DNA from: Lutraria lutraria
Taxonomy: Eukaryota > Mollusca > Bivalvia > Venerida > Mactridae
Length of the DNA: 64,000 nt
Assembly (NCBI GenBank): GCA_964023205.1
Contig: OZ026833.1
Span: 36,310,366-36,374,365, forward strand
Reading direction: 5' to 3'
In this document: positions 22,151 through 29,583 of the stretch, piece by piece
How positions within the stretch are numbered: the stretch's first letter is position 1
Layout of the letters: each line of letters begins with the position of its first letter
Made by a program: the position numbers and the translations under genes
Notes under the pieces: model-generated
The model's input: only the letters and a program-made list of their open reading frames with translations
Databases searched by the model: none
What the model was told of the DNA's origin: nothing

Positions 22151-22642
22151 TTATAGAAAACTTACCTCACACCGTATATTTGTATTTGGTGTTATCAGAT
22201 AGGAATGTAAATATACTAGGAATATTGACAATATGAGAGTGATTCTTTCTGAATTGTATGGGGGCCCTGAAAAGGGCCGTTGGTGGTCCTGAAAAGGACC
22301 GTTGGTGCTTGTATGGGGATTAATGGCGTTGACCGCATCTCCCATACAAGCGGGACACCACTTGTCCCATTTCTGGACATCCTTCGGGTCCGGCGTGGGT
22401 TGGTAGAGGTTCGAAGGAACCTCCGTGAGTTCATCTTCCCAGTTCTCTGGGGTTGATTCTTGAGGGGTATCCCCCCAGTCCTCTTCCCCAGAGCTGACCA
22501 CGACCTCCTGTTCAAACTCCTTTCCCTCTCTCAGGGTCTTCACCTCCAACCTCAACTCTTCTAACTGCATCTCCAGTTGTTCAATATACCGCCCTAAGGC
22601 AGCATATTTTCTCTTAATAATATTAACTGTACGCTGCGACAT
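22151..22642 (-). CDS. Coiled-coil protein with CPAC motif, Polinton accessory gene
   Basis: 163 residues as read through. Residues 1-45 form a leucine-heptad coiled coil (IEQLEMQLEELRLEVKTLRE). Then come an acidic Ser/Glu/Asp stretch (SSGEEDWGD) and a WCPACMG motif near residue 96. The histone-type stem-loop doublet lies inside the frame (codons 113-126). If the RNA were processed there, the message would lack a stop codon. Alternatively a perfect GTAAGT donor at 22165 allows splicing, with phase kept, to the acceptor at 21696 of the next gene. The region after the CPAC motif is therefore doubtful as protein. Divergent partner: 22827-23054, sharing a CCAAT promoter. No family is recognised. 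It resembles the 37140 gene in general layout (coiled coil, then Cys pairs). Confidence 0.55.
   Translation of the reverse strand: MSQRTVNIIKRKYAALGRYIEQLEMQLEELRLEVKTLREGKEFEQEVVVSSGEEDWGDTPQESTPENWEDELTEVPSNLYQPTPDPKDVQKWDKWCPACMGDAVNAINPHTSTNGPFQDHQRPFSGPPYNSERITLILSIFLVYLHSYLITPNTNIRCEVSFL
22244..22306 (-). terminator. Internal copy of the histone-type stem-loop doublet plus GAAAGA
   Basis: On the minus strand the same tandem hairpins (GGTCCTTTTCAGGACC at 22306-22285 and GGCCCTTTTCAGGGCC at 22278-22263) are followed, again after exactly 13 bases, by GAAAGA (22249-22244). The 13-base spacers differ in sequence from those in the terminal repeats, although their length is kept. This argues that the spacing matters. 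Confidence 0.7.
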
Positions 22643-22705
22643 CTTGATACAGAATGAAATTAGATCAAGGCAAGGTCACTCACTGACTATGATACAAGGA
22701 CTCTG

Positions 22706-22777
22706 ATTGGTCCATTTTAACGGTATTTCATTGGTCTATTTTACTGGCATTTCATTGGTCTGTTGTTTTCTAGGTCA
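22706..22777. promoter_or_regulatory. Bidirectional promoter with three CCAAT boxes at 24-bp intervals
   Basis: ATTGG (reverse CCAAT) occurs at 22706, 22730 and 22754, exactly 24 bases apart, within a 24-bp tandem unit ATTGGTCYATTTTAMYGGYATTTC. It lies between the divergent starts at 22642 (minus) and 22827 (plus), and no TATA box is obvious. Multiple phased CCAAT boxes are bound by NF-Y in general, and such arrays are common in divergent H2A/H2B promoters. The link to histone-like control is inference. Confidence 0.65.
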
Positions 22778-22826
22778 GTTAGTGTTTTTTCGTAATCCAT
22801 AGCTCATTTATGTTTCATGATTCAAC

Positions 22827-23054
22827 ATGGGCAACTGCTTGAAAAGTTCTTCTGATGAACCTGATGAGTTACAAGAAGATGTTTGGGTGGTCAAGATGGG
22901 TAATTTGTACCCAGACTTGTCTGAATTCCAAGATGTTAGTGTTGTCAAGATGGATATCAAGATGGGTAATTTATACCCTGACCTTGCCATGTATTATGAT
23001 GAGGATTTGAGAGCCAACTATTGGCGGTACTTATTTCTTGCAGAAATGCAATGA
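22827..23054 (+). CDS. Small putatively acylated protein with two YPDL late-domain motifs
   Basis: 75 residues. It starts MGNCLKS, with Gly2 and Cys4 as in dually acylated (myristoyl/palmitoyl) proteins. As I recall it, cellular RNF11 starts with the same seven residues. Position 6 is Lys rather than the usual Ser/Thr. A direct repeat KMGNLYPDL occurs at residues 23-31 and 45-53. Each copy contains YPDL, the YPxL type of motif that recruits the ESCRT adaptor ALIX in budding viruses. The rest is acidic. There is no transmembrane segment. It shares a CCAAT promoter with the 22642 gene and ends 10 bases before a histone-type stem-loop. A role at membranes in particle release or trafficking is inference; no family match is known to me. 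Confidence 0.7.
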   Translation: MGNCLKSSSDEPDELQEDVWVVKMGNLYPDLSEFQDVSVVKMDIKMGNLYPDLAMYYDEDLRANYWRYLFLAEMQ

Positions 23055-23064
23055 ATTACCCAAC

Positions 23065-23080
23065 GGCCCTTATTAGGGCC
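23065..23080 (+). terminator. Histone-type 3' stem-loop (single) after the 22827 gene
   Basis: CCAAC precedes GGCCCTTATTAGGGCC, which is followed by ACCATATG. It has the same six-base-pair stem and flanks as the terminal-repeat hairpins, with a TATT loop (T kept at loop positions 1 and 3). It starts 10 bases after the stop codon. No GAAAGA lies at +13; a weaker ACAAAGA is found about 35 bases downstream. Confidence 0.6.
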
Positions 23081-23267
23081 ACCATATGTGTTAGATTCGT
23101 TTTATATCTCGAACAAAGACAAAAGCATATTACATTGTCTATCATTTTATTTTTGAAAACATTCTGAGTAACAAAGTACAACAAAGTACAACACAATACA
23201 ACTCACTTAGTCTCCAATTTAAGTCTATACACAATTGTCCAACACATTGTCCAACACATTGTCTGGA

Positions 23268-23621
23268 TTACACAAAGTCACTCACAGTTTTTGTTGGATT
23301 CTTTTTGTATTTACGTTTTTTCTTACTCTGTTCTGCGTCCTGTAGATCGACCTGTTCACCTTGTTTCTTAGGACAGTCTGCGATGAAATGTCCTTGTTCA
23401 TGACAATAAAAACATTCATTTTTATCGACGGTTTCCGTACAGCTTGTAGAATAATGTCCTTTCTTTCCACAACGATAACACTTGATATGATCCCATGTTA
23501 CATTTTTCTGTCCACAGAGCTGATCCGCTAAGTTGTTAAGCTCTTTAATTTTCTTCTTTAATGAATACATCAAAGTTTGATCTCGGTTCTCTTCAACTTG
23601 GTTCATTTTAGGATCGCTCAT
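23268..23621 (-). CDS. Two-CCHC zinc-knuckle protein
   Basis: 117 residues. An N-terminal helical segment (LKKKIKELNNLADQL, residues 21-35) is followed by two perfect CX2CX4HX4C knuckles: C48-C51-H56-C61 and C70-C73-H78-C83. A basic tail (KKKRKYKKN) comes last. Such knuckles bind single-stranded nucleic acid in retroviral nucleocapsid proteins and cellular CNBP-like proteins. The gene is divergent from PolB across a 99-bp promoter with its own TATAAAAG, and convergent with the 22827 gene. A TTTATT at 23149 gives a minus-strand AATAAA. A role in coating or packaging nucleic acid is inference. Confidence 0.85.
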   Translation of the reverse strand: MSDPKMNQVEENRDQTLMYSLKKKIKELNNLADQLCGQKNVTWDHIKCYRCGKKGHYSTSCTETVDKNECFYCHEQGHFIADCPKKQGEQVDLQDAEQSKKKRKYKKNPTKTVSDFV

Positions 23622-23644
23622 GTTGAAATGATAAAAGCGTACGT

Positions 23645-23693
23645 CTTTTATAGAGTGTCACGCGTTGTGACCTTGAACCCGAAGTATAAAAAA
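23645..23693. promoter_or_regulatory. Back-to-back TATA boxes of the zinc-knuckle and PolB genes
   Basis: CTTTTATA (minus-strand TATAAAAG) at 23645-23652 faces the ATG at 23621. TATAAAAAA at 23685-23693 faces the PolB ATG at 23721, 36 bases on. The untranslated leaders must therefore be very short. Confidence 0.7.
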
Positions 23694-23720
23694 CGGCGGA
23701 GAAGTTCTAAGATCATAATC

Positions 23721-26700
23721 ATGTCAGATACCGACAGTACTAGTGGTGAGGATGAACCTCCAACTAAACGAAGCAAGTTTGAACCTGTGCGCGACTATTA
23801 TGACATACAGTCACGCATGGAAAGAAAGTCAAGGAAATTTAAGACTCAATCTAGAGTATATGATGTGACATTTCAGCCGTATAATCAATCGTTTGAATTT
23901 ACAAACAGGTTGTTTAATGATATGATGGATCAGCTCTACAAGAGATGTGAAGTGAGATCGAATGATCGAGTTCGAGTATCTATTTTACATCCTGATTTGG
24001 ACTTTGGGATACATGTTCCGTTTAATAGGGCATCTCGTATTAGTGGAGATACATTGTTGGATGAAATTGAACGTGTGGCACAAAGTAACCGTCAATTTAA
24101 AATTCATGATGGGGCGGCACAGATGGAAATTACGCATATTGCTATGCCACAGGGATCCGGAAAGAAAACGTTCAAGGCACCAAACTTATCCAGTATGCGG
24201 AAGTCAAAGACAAGTGTTGTGTGTATTGACAATAGTAAGGACTCTATGTGTTTAGCTAGATCGATTGTGGTAGGACGGTGCAAAGTACATGAAAATCAAA
24301 CCCCGGAATGGAAAAAAGGATGGAATCTAATACGTCAGTCTAAGAAAAATCTTCAAAAATACGAAGCTGAAGCATTATTAAAGCAAGTGGGTATTTCATC
24401 GGATCAGTCGTGTGGTATAGAAGAATACCAAAAGCTACAGGACTATCTCTATCCCAGCTACGTGATTAAAATTCATCCACAACATTATGGAAGTGAATTG
24501 TTATTCAAACCACCTGCTATGATTGAAAAAAGTCGTGTGATTCATATCTTTCACCATGATAATCATTATGACTGTATTGTATCCATTACCGGATTTCTCG
24601 GACGGAGTTATTATTGTGAATGGTGTGATGTCGGTTATGATCACCGTGAAGGACACCAGTGTAGCCATATTTGTCAGTGTTATGCTCACACCCTGTGCCC
24701 AGCAGGGCAATCTATAAGATGTCCGGATTGTCGTCGCCTATTCCAGAGTCAGGCATGTTTTGACAATCATAAAACAAAAACGGGAAAACAACGTAAAACC
24801 ATTTGTGAATCCGTATGGAATTGTAAGAAATGTGGGCAAAAGGTGATTGGAACGAAACGGAGTCACGTTTGCCCAGGGACAAAGAAATGCAGGTGTTGTA
24901 AAGCCATAGTAGGACCAGATCATGACTGTTACATTCCAACGTATGAAGCACCCGATAGAAAACAACCACCAGTACCATTCATCTTTTTTGATTTTGAATG
25001 TCGTTTTGATTCTGGAGAACATATACCTAATTTTTGTGTGGCTCAACGTGCTTGTGGTGACTGTATGTGTAAGTCAGTGAAAGCTCCATGTGAGTATTGT
25101 GAAGAGGTGAATGAAGCCAGACAAATGACATTCCGTGGTGAAAATACGTTACAACAATTCTGTACTTGGCTATTCCTCCCTACCCATCGAGGATCGACAG
25201 TGATAGCCCACAATGCTCAAGGCTATGACGCTCAGTTTATTCTTAGATATGTGGTCACTCAGGGGACGGCGAAACCCCAGTTGATTATGAATGGTAGTAA
25301 AATCATTCAATTGAGAGTGCATGGAATACGCATGATTGACTCCCTCAGTTTCCTGAGTATGCCTCTCTCCGGTTTTCCCAATACATTTGGACTGACCGAG
25401 TTAGCCAAAGGATGGTTTCCATTCTATGCAAACACCTTGGCGTATCAAGATTATGTGGGACCTTATTTGCCGCTACACTTTTACAAACCGGATAGTATGA
25501 AACCAGAGCGACGTGAAGAGTTTTTAACCTGGTACAATGAAAGAAAAGGTGACGTATTTGATTTTCAAAAGGAAATGGAGAAATACTGTCAATCGGATGT
25601 GGACATTTTAAGACGCGGGTGTGGAGAATTTCGTCAACAATTATTGGAAAGTGATCAAATAGATCCATTTACTGAAGCTACCACATTAGCTCAAGTGTGT
25701 AACAAAGCCTGGCGCAAAAATTCCATGCCACCTCATAGTTTAGCCGTGATTTCGGATGCCGGGTATCCCAATAAAACCCGGTATTCCATGAAAGGCATAC
25801 GTTGGCTACAAATGATGGCTGTCACCGAAGAGATACATATTCGGCATGCCTTGAATAACAAAGGCGAAGTCAAAATTGGACCTTATTACGTGGATGGCTA
25901 TTGTCAAGAGACCAACACCGTGTATGAATTCATGGGATGTTGGTACCATGGGTGCCCCACCTGTTTTCCTAACCGAAGTACCATCAATCCGTATACTTTG
26001 AGAAGCATGCAACAGGCCTATCACGATACGTATAAACGACTGGAGTCTTTGAAAGAACAGGGGTATCCTGTTGTGGTCATGTGGGAATGTGAATTTGATC
26101 AGCGTTGTCAAAAGGATCCTGCCTATAAGACAAGAGTGGAACGATTCTATCATGGTCAAGGCCCGATTCAACCCAGGGAAGCTTTGTTCGGAGGTCGTAC
26201 GAATGCCATCCGACTGTATCATGAAGTAGACAACGATCAAGAAATCAAAAATGTGGATATTTGTTCTCTCTATCCGTATGTGAACAAGTACAGGACTTAT
26301 CCGATAGGCCATCCAGTGATCATGAGTCAAGAACAAATTGATCAACAGCATATTGAGAAATACAAAGGACTGATTAAATGCCGTGTTCTACCCCCGCAAG
26401 ATTTATGGATGCCTGTCTTACCCATACACTGTAATAGCAAAATGGTGTTTACGCTATGCCGTACTTGTGCTGAGAAGGAGATGGATTATTGTACACATTC
26501 CCCGTATGAACGATTCTTGTATGGCACATGGACTCATGTTGAATTGGCTAAAGCTATTGCTTTAGGCTATCAAGTATCAAAAGTGTATCATGTATGGCAC
26601 TGGGATGAATGGAGTACGGACGTCTATCGGCAATACATTGACAAATACTTGAAAATGAAACAAGAGGCTAGTGGATATCCTCCAGGGGTGGATACGGAAG

Positions 26701-27512
26701 AGGCTCAATATAAATTTAAACAAGATTATTTTGAAGCAGAAGGAATTCGTTTGCAACAGGTGGAGAAAAATCCAGGAAAACGAGCTTTTGCCAAAACCAT
26801 GCTGAATTGTCTCTGGGGTAAAAATGCTCAAACTAACCTCTTGCCTAAAACAGAGTATGTTCATCGATTGGACCAGTTCTACGGAATACTGAACGATCCT
26901 AAAAAGTCTGTGAAATATGCAGAGTGTTTTGATCATGATGAATTCATGTTAATGAATTATACTGATGAATCGGACAAAGCAGACCCTCATTCATCATCCA
27001 ATCCTGTGGTGGCTTCATTTGTGACGGCTTATGCTCGATTAGAACTGTACAAAGTGCTTGAACCTCTAGGAAAGAGAGTACTGTATTTTGACACAGACAG
27101 TTGTATGTACATTCATGACCCTGATGGCTATAATGTTCCTATTATCTCCAGTCGATTGGGAAAATGGACAGATGAGGTACCAAAGGGTCGTATTGTGAGA
27201 TATGTCGCTTTAGGTCCAAAGAACTATGGCTATGAATACATTGAAAACGGTGAACTCCATCAAAAATGCAAAGTGAAAGGTATTACGTTAGACTACAATG
27301 CCACTCAACAAGTGAATTTCAATACGATGGTGGATTGTGTGAAAGACAGACACCATTATTCGACCGTAGTTGAATATGCTTCTCGGATTAAACGTCATAA
27401 GGACAGAACCGTGACCAGTGAGAAACAAGTCAAAACATTTCGTTCGGTGTATACCAAACGTATTGTGGTCGAGAATCATATGACTGTGCCTTATGGTTAT
27501 CTACATGAATGA
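23721..27512 (+). CDS. polB: Protein-primed family B DNA polymerase
   Basis: 1263 residues from ATG at 23721. The open frame extends upstream to 23577, but that part overlaps the zinc-knuckle gene and precedes the TATA box. Exonuclease motifs: FFDFECRF (D424, E426), AHNAQGYDAQF and YCQSDVDILRR. Polymerase motifs: DICSLYPYV (D846), KTMLNCLWGK, LYFDTDSCMY (D1124, D1126) and the GPKNYGYE block. The N-terminal third has a segment with NSKDSMCLARSIVV (C177) and HHDNHYDCI (H282) that resembles an OTU-type cysteine protease pair, then a run of CxxC/H clusters (residues ~295-400) suggesting zinc ribbons. It replicates the element using a terminal protein primer. All catalytic acids are present. Confidence 0.95.
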   Translation: MSDTDSTSGEDEPPTKRSKFEPVRDYYDIQSRMERKSRKFKTQSRVYDVTFQPYNQSFEFTNRLFNDMMDQLYKRCEVRSNDRVRVSILHPDLDFGIHVPFNRASRISGDTLLDEIERVAQSNRQFKIHDGAAQMEITHIAMPQGSGKKTFKAPNLSSMRKSKTSVVCIDNSKDSMCLARSIVVGRCKVHENQTPEWKKGWNLIRQSKKNLQKYEAEALLKQVGISSDQSCGIEEYQKLQDYLYPSYVIKIHPQHYGSELLFKPPAMIEKSRVIHIFHHDNHYDCIVSITGFLGRSYYCEWCDVGYDHREGHQCSHICQCYAHTLCPAGQSIRCPDCRRLFQSQACFDNHKTKTGKQRKTICESVWNCKKCGQKVIGTKRSHVCPGTKKCRCCKAIVGPDHDCYIPTYEAPDRKQPPVPFIFFDFECRFDSGEHIPNFCVAQRACGDCMCKSVKAPCEYCEEVNEARQMTFRGENTLQQFCTWLFLPTHRGSTVIAHNAQGYDAQFILRYVVTQGTAKPQLIMNGSKIIQLRVHGIRMIDSLSFLSMPLSGFPNTFGLTELAKGWFPFYANTLAYQDYVGPYLPLHFYKPDSMKPERREEFLTWYNERKGDVFDFQKEMEKYCQSDVDILRRGCGEFRQQLLESDQIDPFTEATTLAQVCNKAWRKNSMPPHSLAVISDAGYPNKTRYSMKGIRWLQMMAVTEEIHIRHALNNKGEVKIGPYYVDGYCQETNTVYEFMGCWYHGCPTCFPNRSTINPYTLRSMQQAYHDTYKRLESLKEQGYPVVVMWECEFDQRCQKDPAYKTRVERFYHGQGPIQPREALFGGRTNAIRLYHEVDNDQEIKNVDICSLYPYVNKYRTYPIGHPVIMSQEQIDQQHIEKYKGLIKCRVLPPQDLWMPVLPIHCNSKMVFTLCRTCAEKEMDYCTHSPYERFLYGTWTHVELAKAIALGYQVSKVYHVWHWDEWSTDVYRQYIDKYLKMKQEASGYPPGVDTEEAQYKFKQDYFEAEGIRLQQVEKNPGKRAFAKTMLNCLWGKNAQTNLLPKTEYVHRLDQFYGILNDPKKSVKYAECFDHDEFMLMNYTDESDKADPHSSSNPVVASFVTAYARLELYKVLEPLGKRVLYFDTDSCMYIHDPDGYNVPIISSRLGKWTDEVPKGRIVRYVALGPKNYGYEYIENGELHQKCKVKGITLDYNATQQVNFNTMVDCVKDRHHYSTVVEYASRIKRHKDRTVTSEKQVKTFRSVYTKRIVVENHMTVPYGYLHE

Positions 27513-27577
27513 CCTTGACCTTTTAGGATACCTTTTGGCCTAGAACAAGTCATCTAAAAGTCATTATTCATAAAGAC

Positions 27578-28204
27578 ATGGATTGGATACCCTTACTACC
27601 GATAGAGCTGAGACTTAAAATTTATCGTTATGTCATATGGGCTAACGCTAAAACATGGAAGATGGAGTTAGTGCACACATGGGCTACTCATAATGCTATA
27701 CATAGCTTACAACATACAAATCATCGACGGATAGAGAGACTGTTGAAGGATGTAGGTGATCGCCAGGACTTGTCATTCAACCAAAAATTACCTATTCTAC
27801 GAAAACTGAATGTGGTACAACAAAGCTTAGATCGTATGTTATCTACGACATGGGATTTTTTAATCCACGATGCTAATTTGAGCGACGTATCTGCCTTAGC
27901 TAACAATTTTCGTTCTACCCCCAATGTGATATGGTTCAGTATGGCTGAAGAGGACAATGGGAGATCTCACCCCGGATGGCGTCAGTATTCACAGTTTAAA
28001 ATACGTGGTATCATGGTATTTAAGAGACAGGTACCGTTCACTCATGTTATTCATATTCTACAGTATCGTGCCGTGTTCTATAAATTAAGGCACCGCTTAA
28101 GAGAAGTCAAAGACGAGATTGAAGCCGTTCATGCGAATCGACCTAGAATAGTGATTTGTTCCGGAAATATTCAATTATGGTTAAACCATCTAGACGATTT
28201 ATAA
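27578..28204 (+). CDS. F-box-like Polinton accessory protein
   Basis: 208 residues. The N-terminus reads WIPLLPIELRLKIYRYVIW, which has the LPxELRxxIYxYV pattern of an F-box, the Skp1-binding motif of ubiquitin ligases. The remainder is helical and basic with no motif I recognise (KLPILRKLNVVQQSLDR; VIHILQYRAVFYKLRHRLRE). It lies 65 bases after PolB and overlaps the next gene by 28 bases. F-box function is inference from one motif; similar short matches occur by chance in helical proteins. Confidence 0.65.
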   Translation: MDWIPLLPIELRLKIYRYVIWANAKTWKMELVHTWATHNAIHSLQHTNHRRIERLLKDVGDRQDLSFNQKLPILRKLNVVQQSLDRMLSTTWDFLIHDANLSDVSALANNFRSTPNVIWFSMAEEDNGRSHPGWRQYSQFKIRGIMVFKRQVPFTHVIHILQYRAVFYKLRHRLREVKDEIEAVHANRPRIVICSGNIQLWLNHLDDL

Positions 28205-28464
28205 GTTTATATTACATTTTGGATTTTGAGCTGTATACGGATACGTTATACAGTATTGTACAAGATGACCTTGTCAAGGTCAAGGACATTCGCGCGTGGA
28301 TTCTGAACCCTCACACGTTTGAACTATTTAGACAGATGATTCGTGATACTATGATCAGTGCACACTTAGACTTGAAAGCTATCCATCGAGACGATTGGAA
28401 TACTTATGTATGTAACGATAGAGTGATTCACACGATTCAAGAATGGAACAGTTTGATATTATGA
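28177..28464 (+). CDS. Small unrecognised Polinton protein, first of a tandem pair
   Basis: 95 residues from the ATG at 28177. The frame is open further up only with non-ATG starts. It overlaps the previous gene by 28 bases and ends in an ATGA overlap with an in-frame ATG of the next. The C-terminal half has IRAWILNPHTFELFR...DDWNTYVCNDRVIHTI, which lines up with the following gene (IRQQLSTPDMFEEM...TDWFKQVVNNDSVLTFL). They are probably diverged tandem paralogues. Function unknown. Confidence 0.6.
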   Translation: MVKPSRRFISLYYILDFELYTDTLYSIVQDDLVKVKDIRAWILNPHTFELFRQMIRDTMISAHLDLKAIHRDDWNTYVCNDRVIHTIQEWNSLIL

Positions 28465-28793
28465 ACCATACCCTGTTAAGAAAAGCATTGGTATTTGCTT
28501 ATCGTATGAAGATACCTGAAGGTCATCATTCTCTGGAATGGATTCGACAACAGTTGAGTACACCAGACATGTTTGAAGAAATGAAACATGGACTTCATGT
28601 GATGAATTCATTTTATAAACAATCAGTACCCATGGACTTAAGTGAAACGGATTGGTTCAAACAGGTGGTGAACAATGACTCTGTGTTAACATTTCTGAGT
28701 CAATTTGGACATTCAGAATGTGTGTTTGAATTTTCTGACAAACTGTTGTTACCCTTACATGACATGTGTTGTTCTTGTTGTGATAAATTGTAA
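28443..28793 (+). CDS. Small unrecognised Polinton protein, second of a tandem pair
   Basis: 116 residues from ATG at 28443, or 110 from ATG at 28461. The second start overlaps the preceding stop as ATGA. It shares the IR..L..P..F and DW...V.ND.V pattern with its neighbour. It ends in a cysteine cluster, CCSCCDKL. Function unknown. AATAAATAA at 28852 may end this transcript group. Confidence 0.6.
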   Translation: MEQFDIMNHTLLRKALVFAYRMKIPEGHHSLEWIRQQLSTPDMFEEMKHGLHVMNSFYKQSVPMDLSETDWFKQVVNNDSVLTFLSQFGHSECVFEFSDKLLLPLHDMCCSCCDKL

Positions 28794-28851
28794 AGACCTA
28801 AATCATACATAAACTTGTAAAGAACTCAATCATGTTTTATCTGGTTACACA

Positions 28852-28860
28852 AATAAATAA
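28852..28860 (+). terminator. Polyadenylation signal AATAAATAA
   Basis: Overlapping AATAAA hexamers lie 59 bases after the stop of the 28793 gene, in a short AT-rich gap before the ATPase. This marks the only clear break in the plus-strand gene block. Confidence 0.5.
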
Positions 28861-28901
28861 AATGTTTTTCTTCCAATAGTGTTAGTTGTGATTTTCACGT
28901 C

Positions 28902-29549
28902 ATGGAGTCCAGTTTACTTTTTAAGCATCCTTGCAATATGTTTATCTCAGGCCCTAGTGGCTCTGGTAAAACACAATTTGTAAAAAAGGTGTTGGAATAC
29001 AAATCAGATTTGTTTCAAGTAGTACCAGAGCGTATTGTATGGTGTTACAAAGAATGGCAAGTAGCCTATGCACAGTTACAAGAACAAGAACCTAGTATTC
29101 GGTTCATACAGGGGATACCTGACGAGGATGAAGAGATAGTAGAGGATACATCCATTCCTCATTTAATTATATTTGATGACATGCTTGGTGATAAAGATGA
29201 AGAGAAAATCAAATTATGGTTTACACGAAAAGGTCACCATCGTAATGCTAGTGTGATCTACATTACACAAAACATGTTTCAACAATCGAAAGCCAGTCGT
29301 ACCCTGAGTTTAAATGCACATTACATGATCTTATTTCAAAACACAAGAGATAAAGGACAAATCAAAGTGTTGGCGAATCAAATTCAATTGCCACACTTGT
29401 TACCCGCTTATCAAGATGCTATCTCTACACCTCATGGGTATTTAGTGATTGACTTTCACCCTCAAACACCAGACAGTTATCGGTTAAGAACAGATATTTT
29501 TCATCACTGGATCACTGGAGAAAAACGTGGGCCAGTTGTGTATATATAA
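28902..29549 (+). CDS. Genome-packaging ATPase (A32/FtsK-HerA type)
   Basis: 215 residues. The Walker A motif GPSGSGKT is at residues 17-24, preceded by NMFIS. Walker B LIIFDDML is near residue 89. A sensor-like strand, VIYITQNMF, ends in a polar residue as in FtsK-HerA packaging enzymes. The length is typical of Polinton ATPases. It would pump the element's DNA into capsids. The stop codon TAA is embedded in the TATA box of the next gene. Confidence 0.93.
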   Translation: MESSLLFKHPCNMFISGPSGSGKTQFVKKVLEYKSDLFQVVPERIVWCYKEWQVAYAQLQEQEPSIRFIQGIPDEDEEIVEDTSIPHLIIFDDMLGDKDEEKIKLWFTRKGHHRNASVIYITQNMFQQSKASRTLSLNAHYMILFQNTRDKGQIKVLANQIQLPHLLPAYQDAISTPHGYLVIDFHPQTPDSYRLRTDIFHHWITGEKRGPVVYI

Positions 29550-29550
29550 A
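29541..29550 (+). promoter_or_regulatory. TATA box overlapping the ATPase stop codon
   Basis: TATATATAAA covers the last two codons and the TAA of the ATPase gene and stands about 37 bases before the ATG at 29584. Confidence 0.6.
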
Positions 29551-29583
29551 CATCGTTTACTCATATAAGATCATTCAGTCATC

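Noticed and set aside
21789..22202. Open frames on both strands over 21789-22202
   Set aside because: They are caused by a stop-poor tandem repeat; the translation is only repeat units.
23577..23720. Upstream extension of the PolB frame
   Set aside because: It overlaps the start of the opposite-strand zinc-knuckle gene and both TATA boxes. The ATG at 23721 sits 36 bases after a TATA box and begins a plausible acidic N-terminus.
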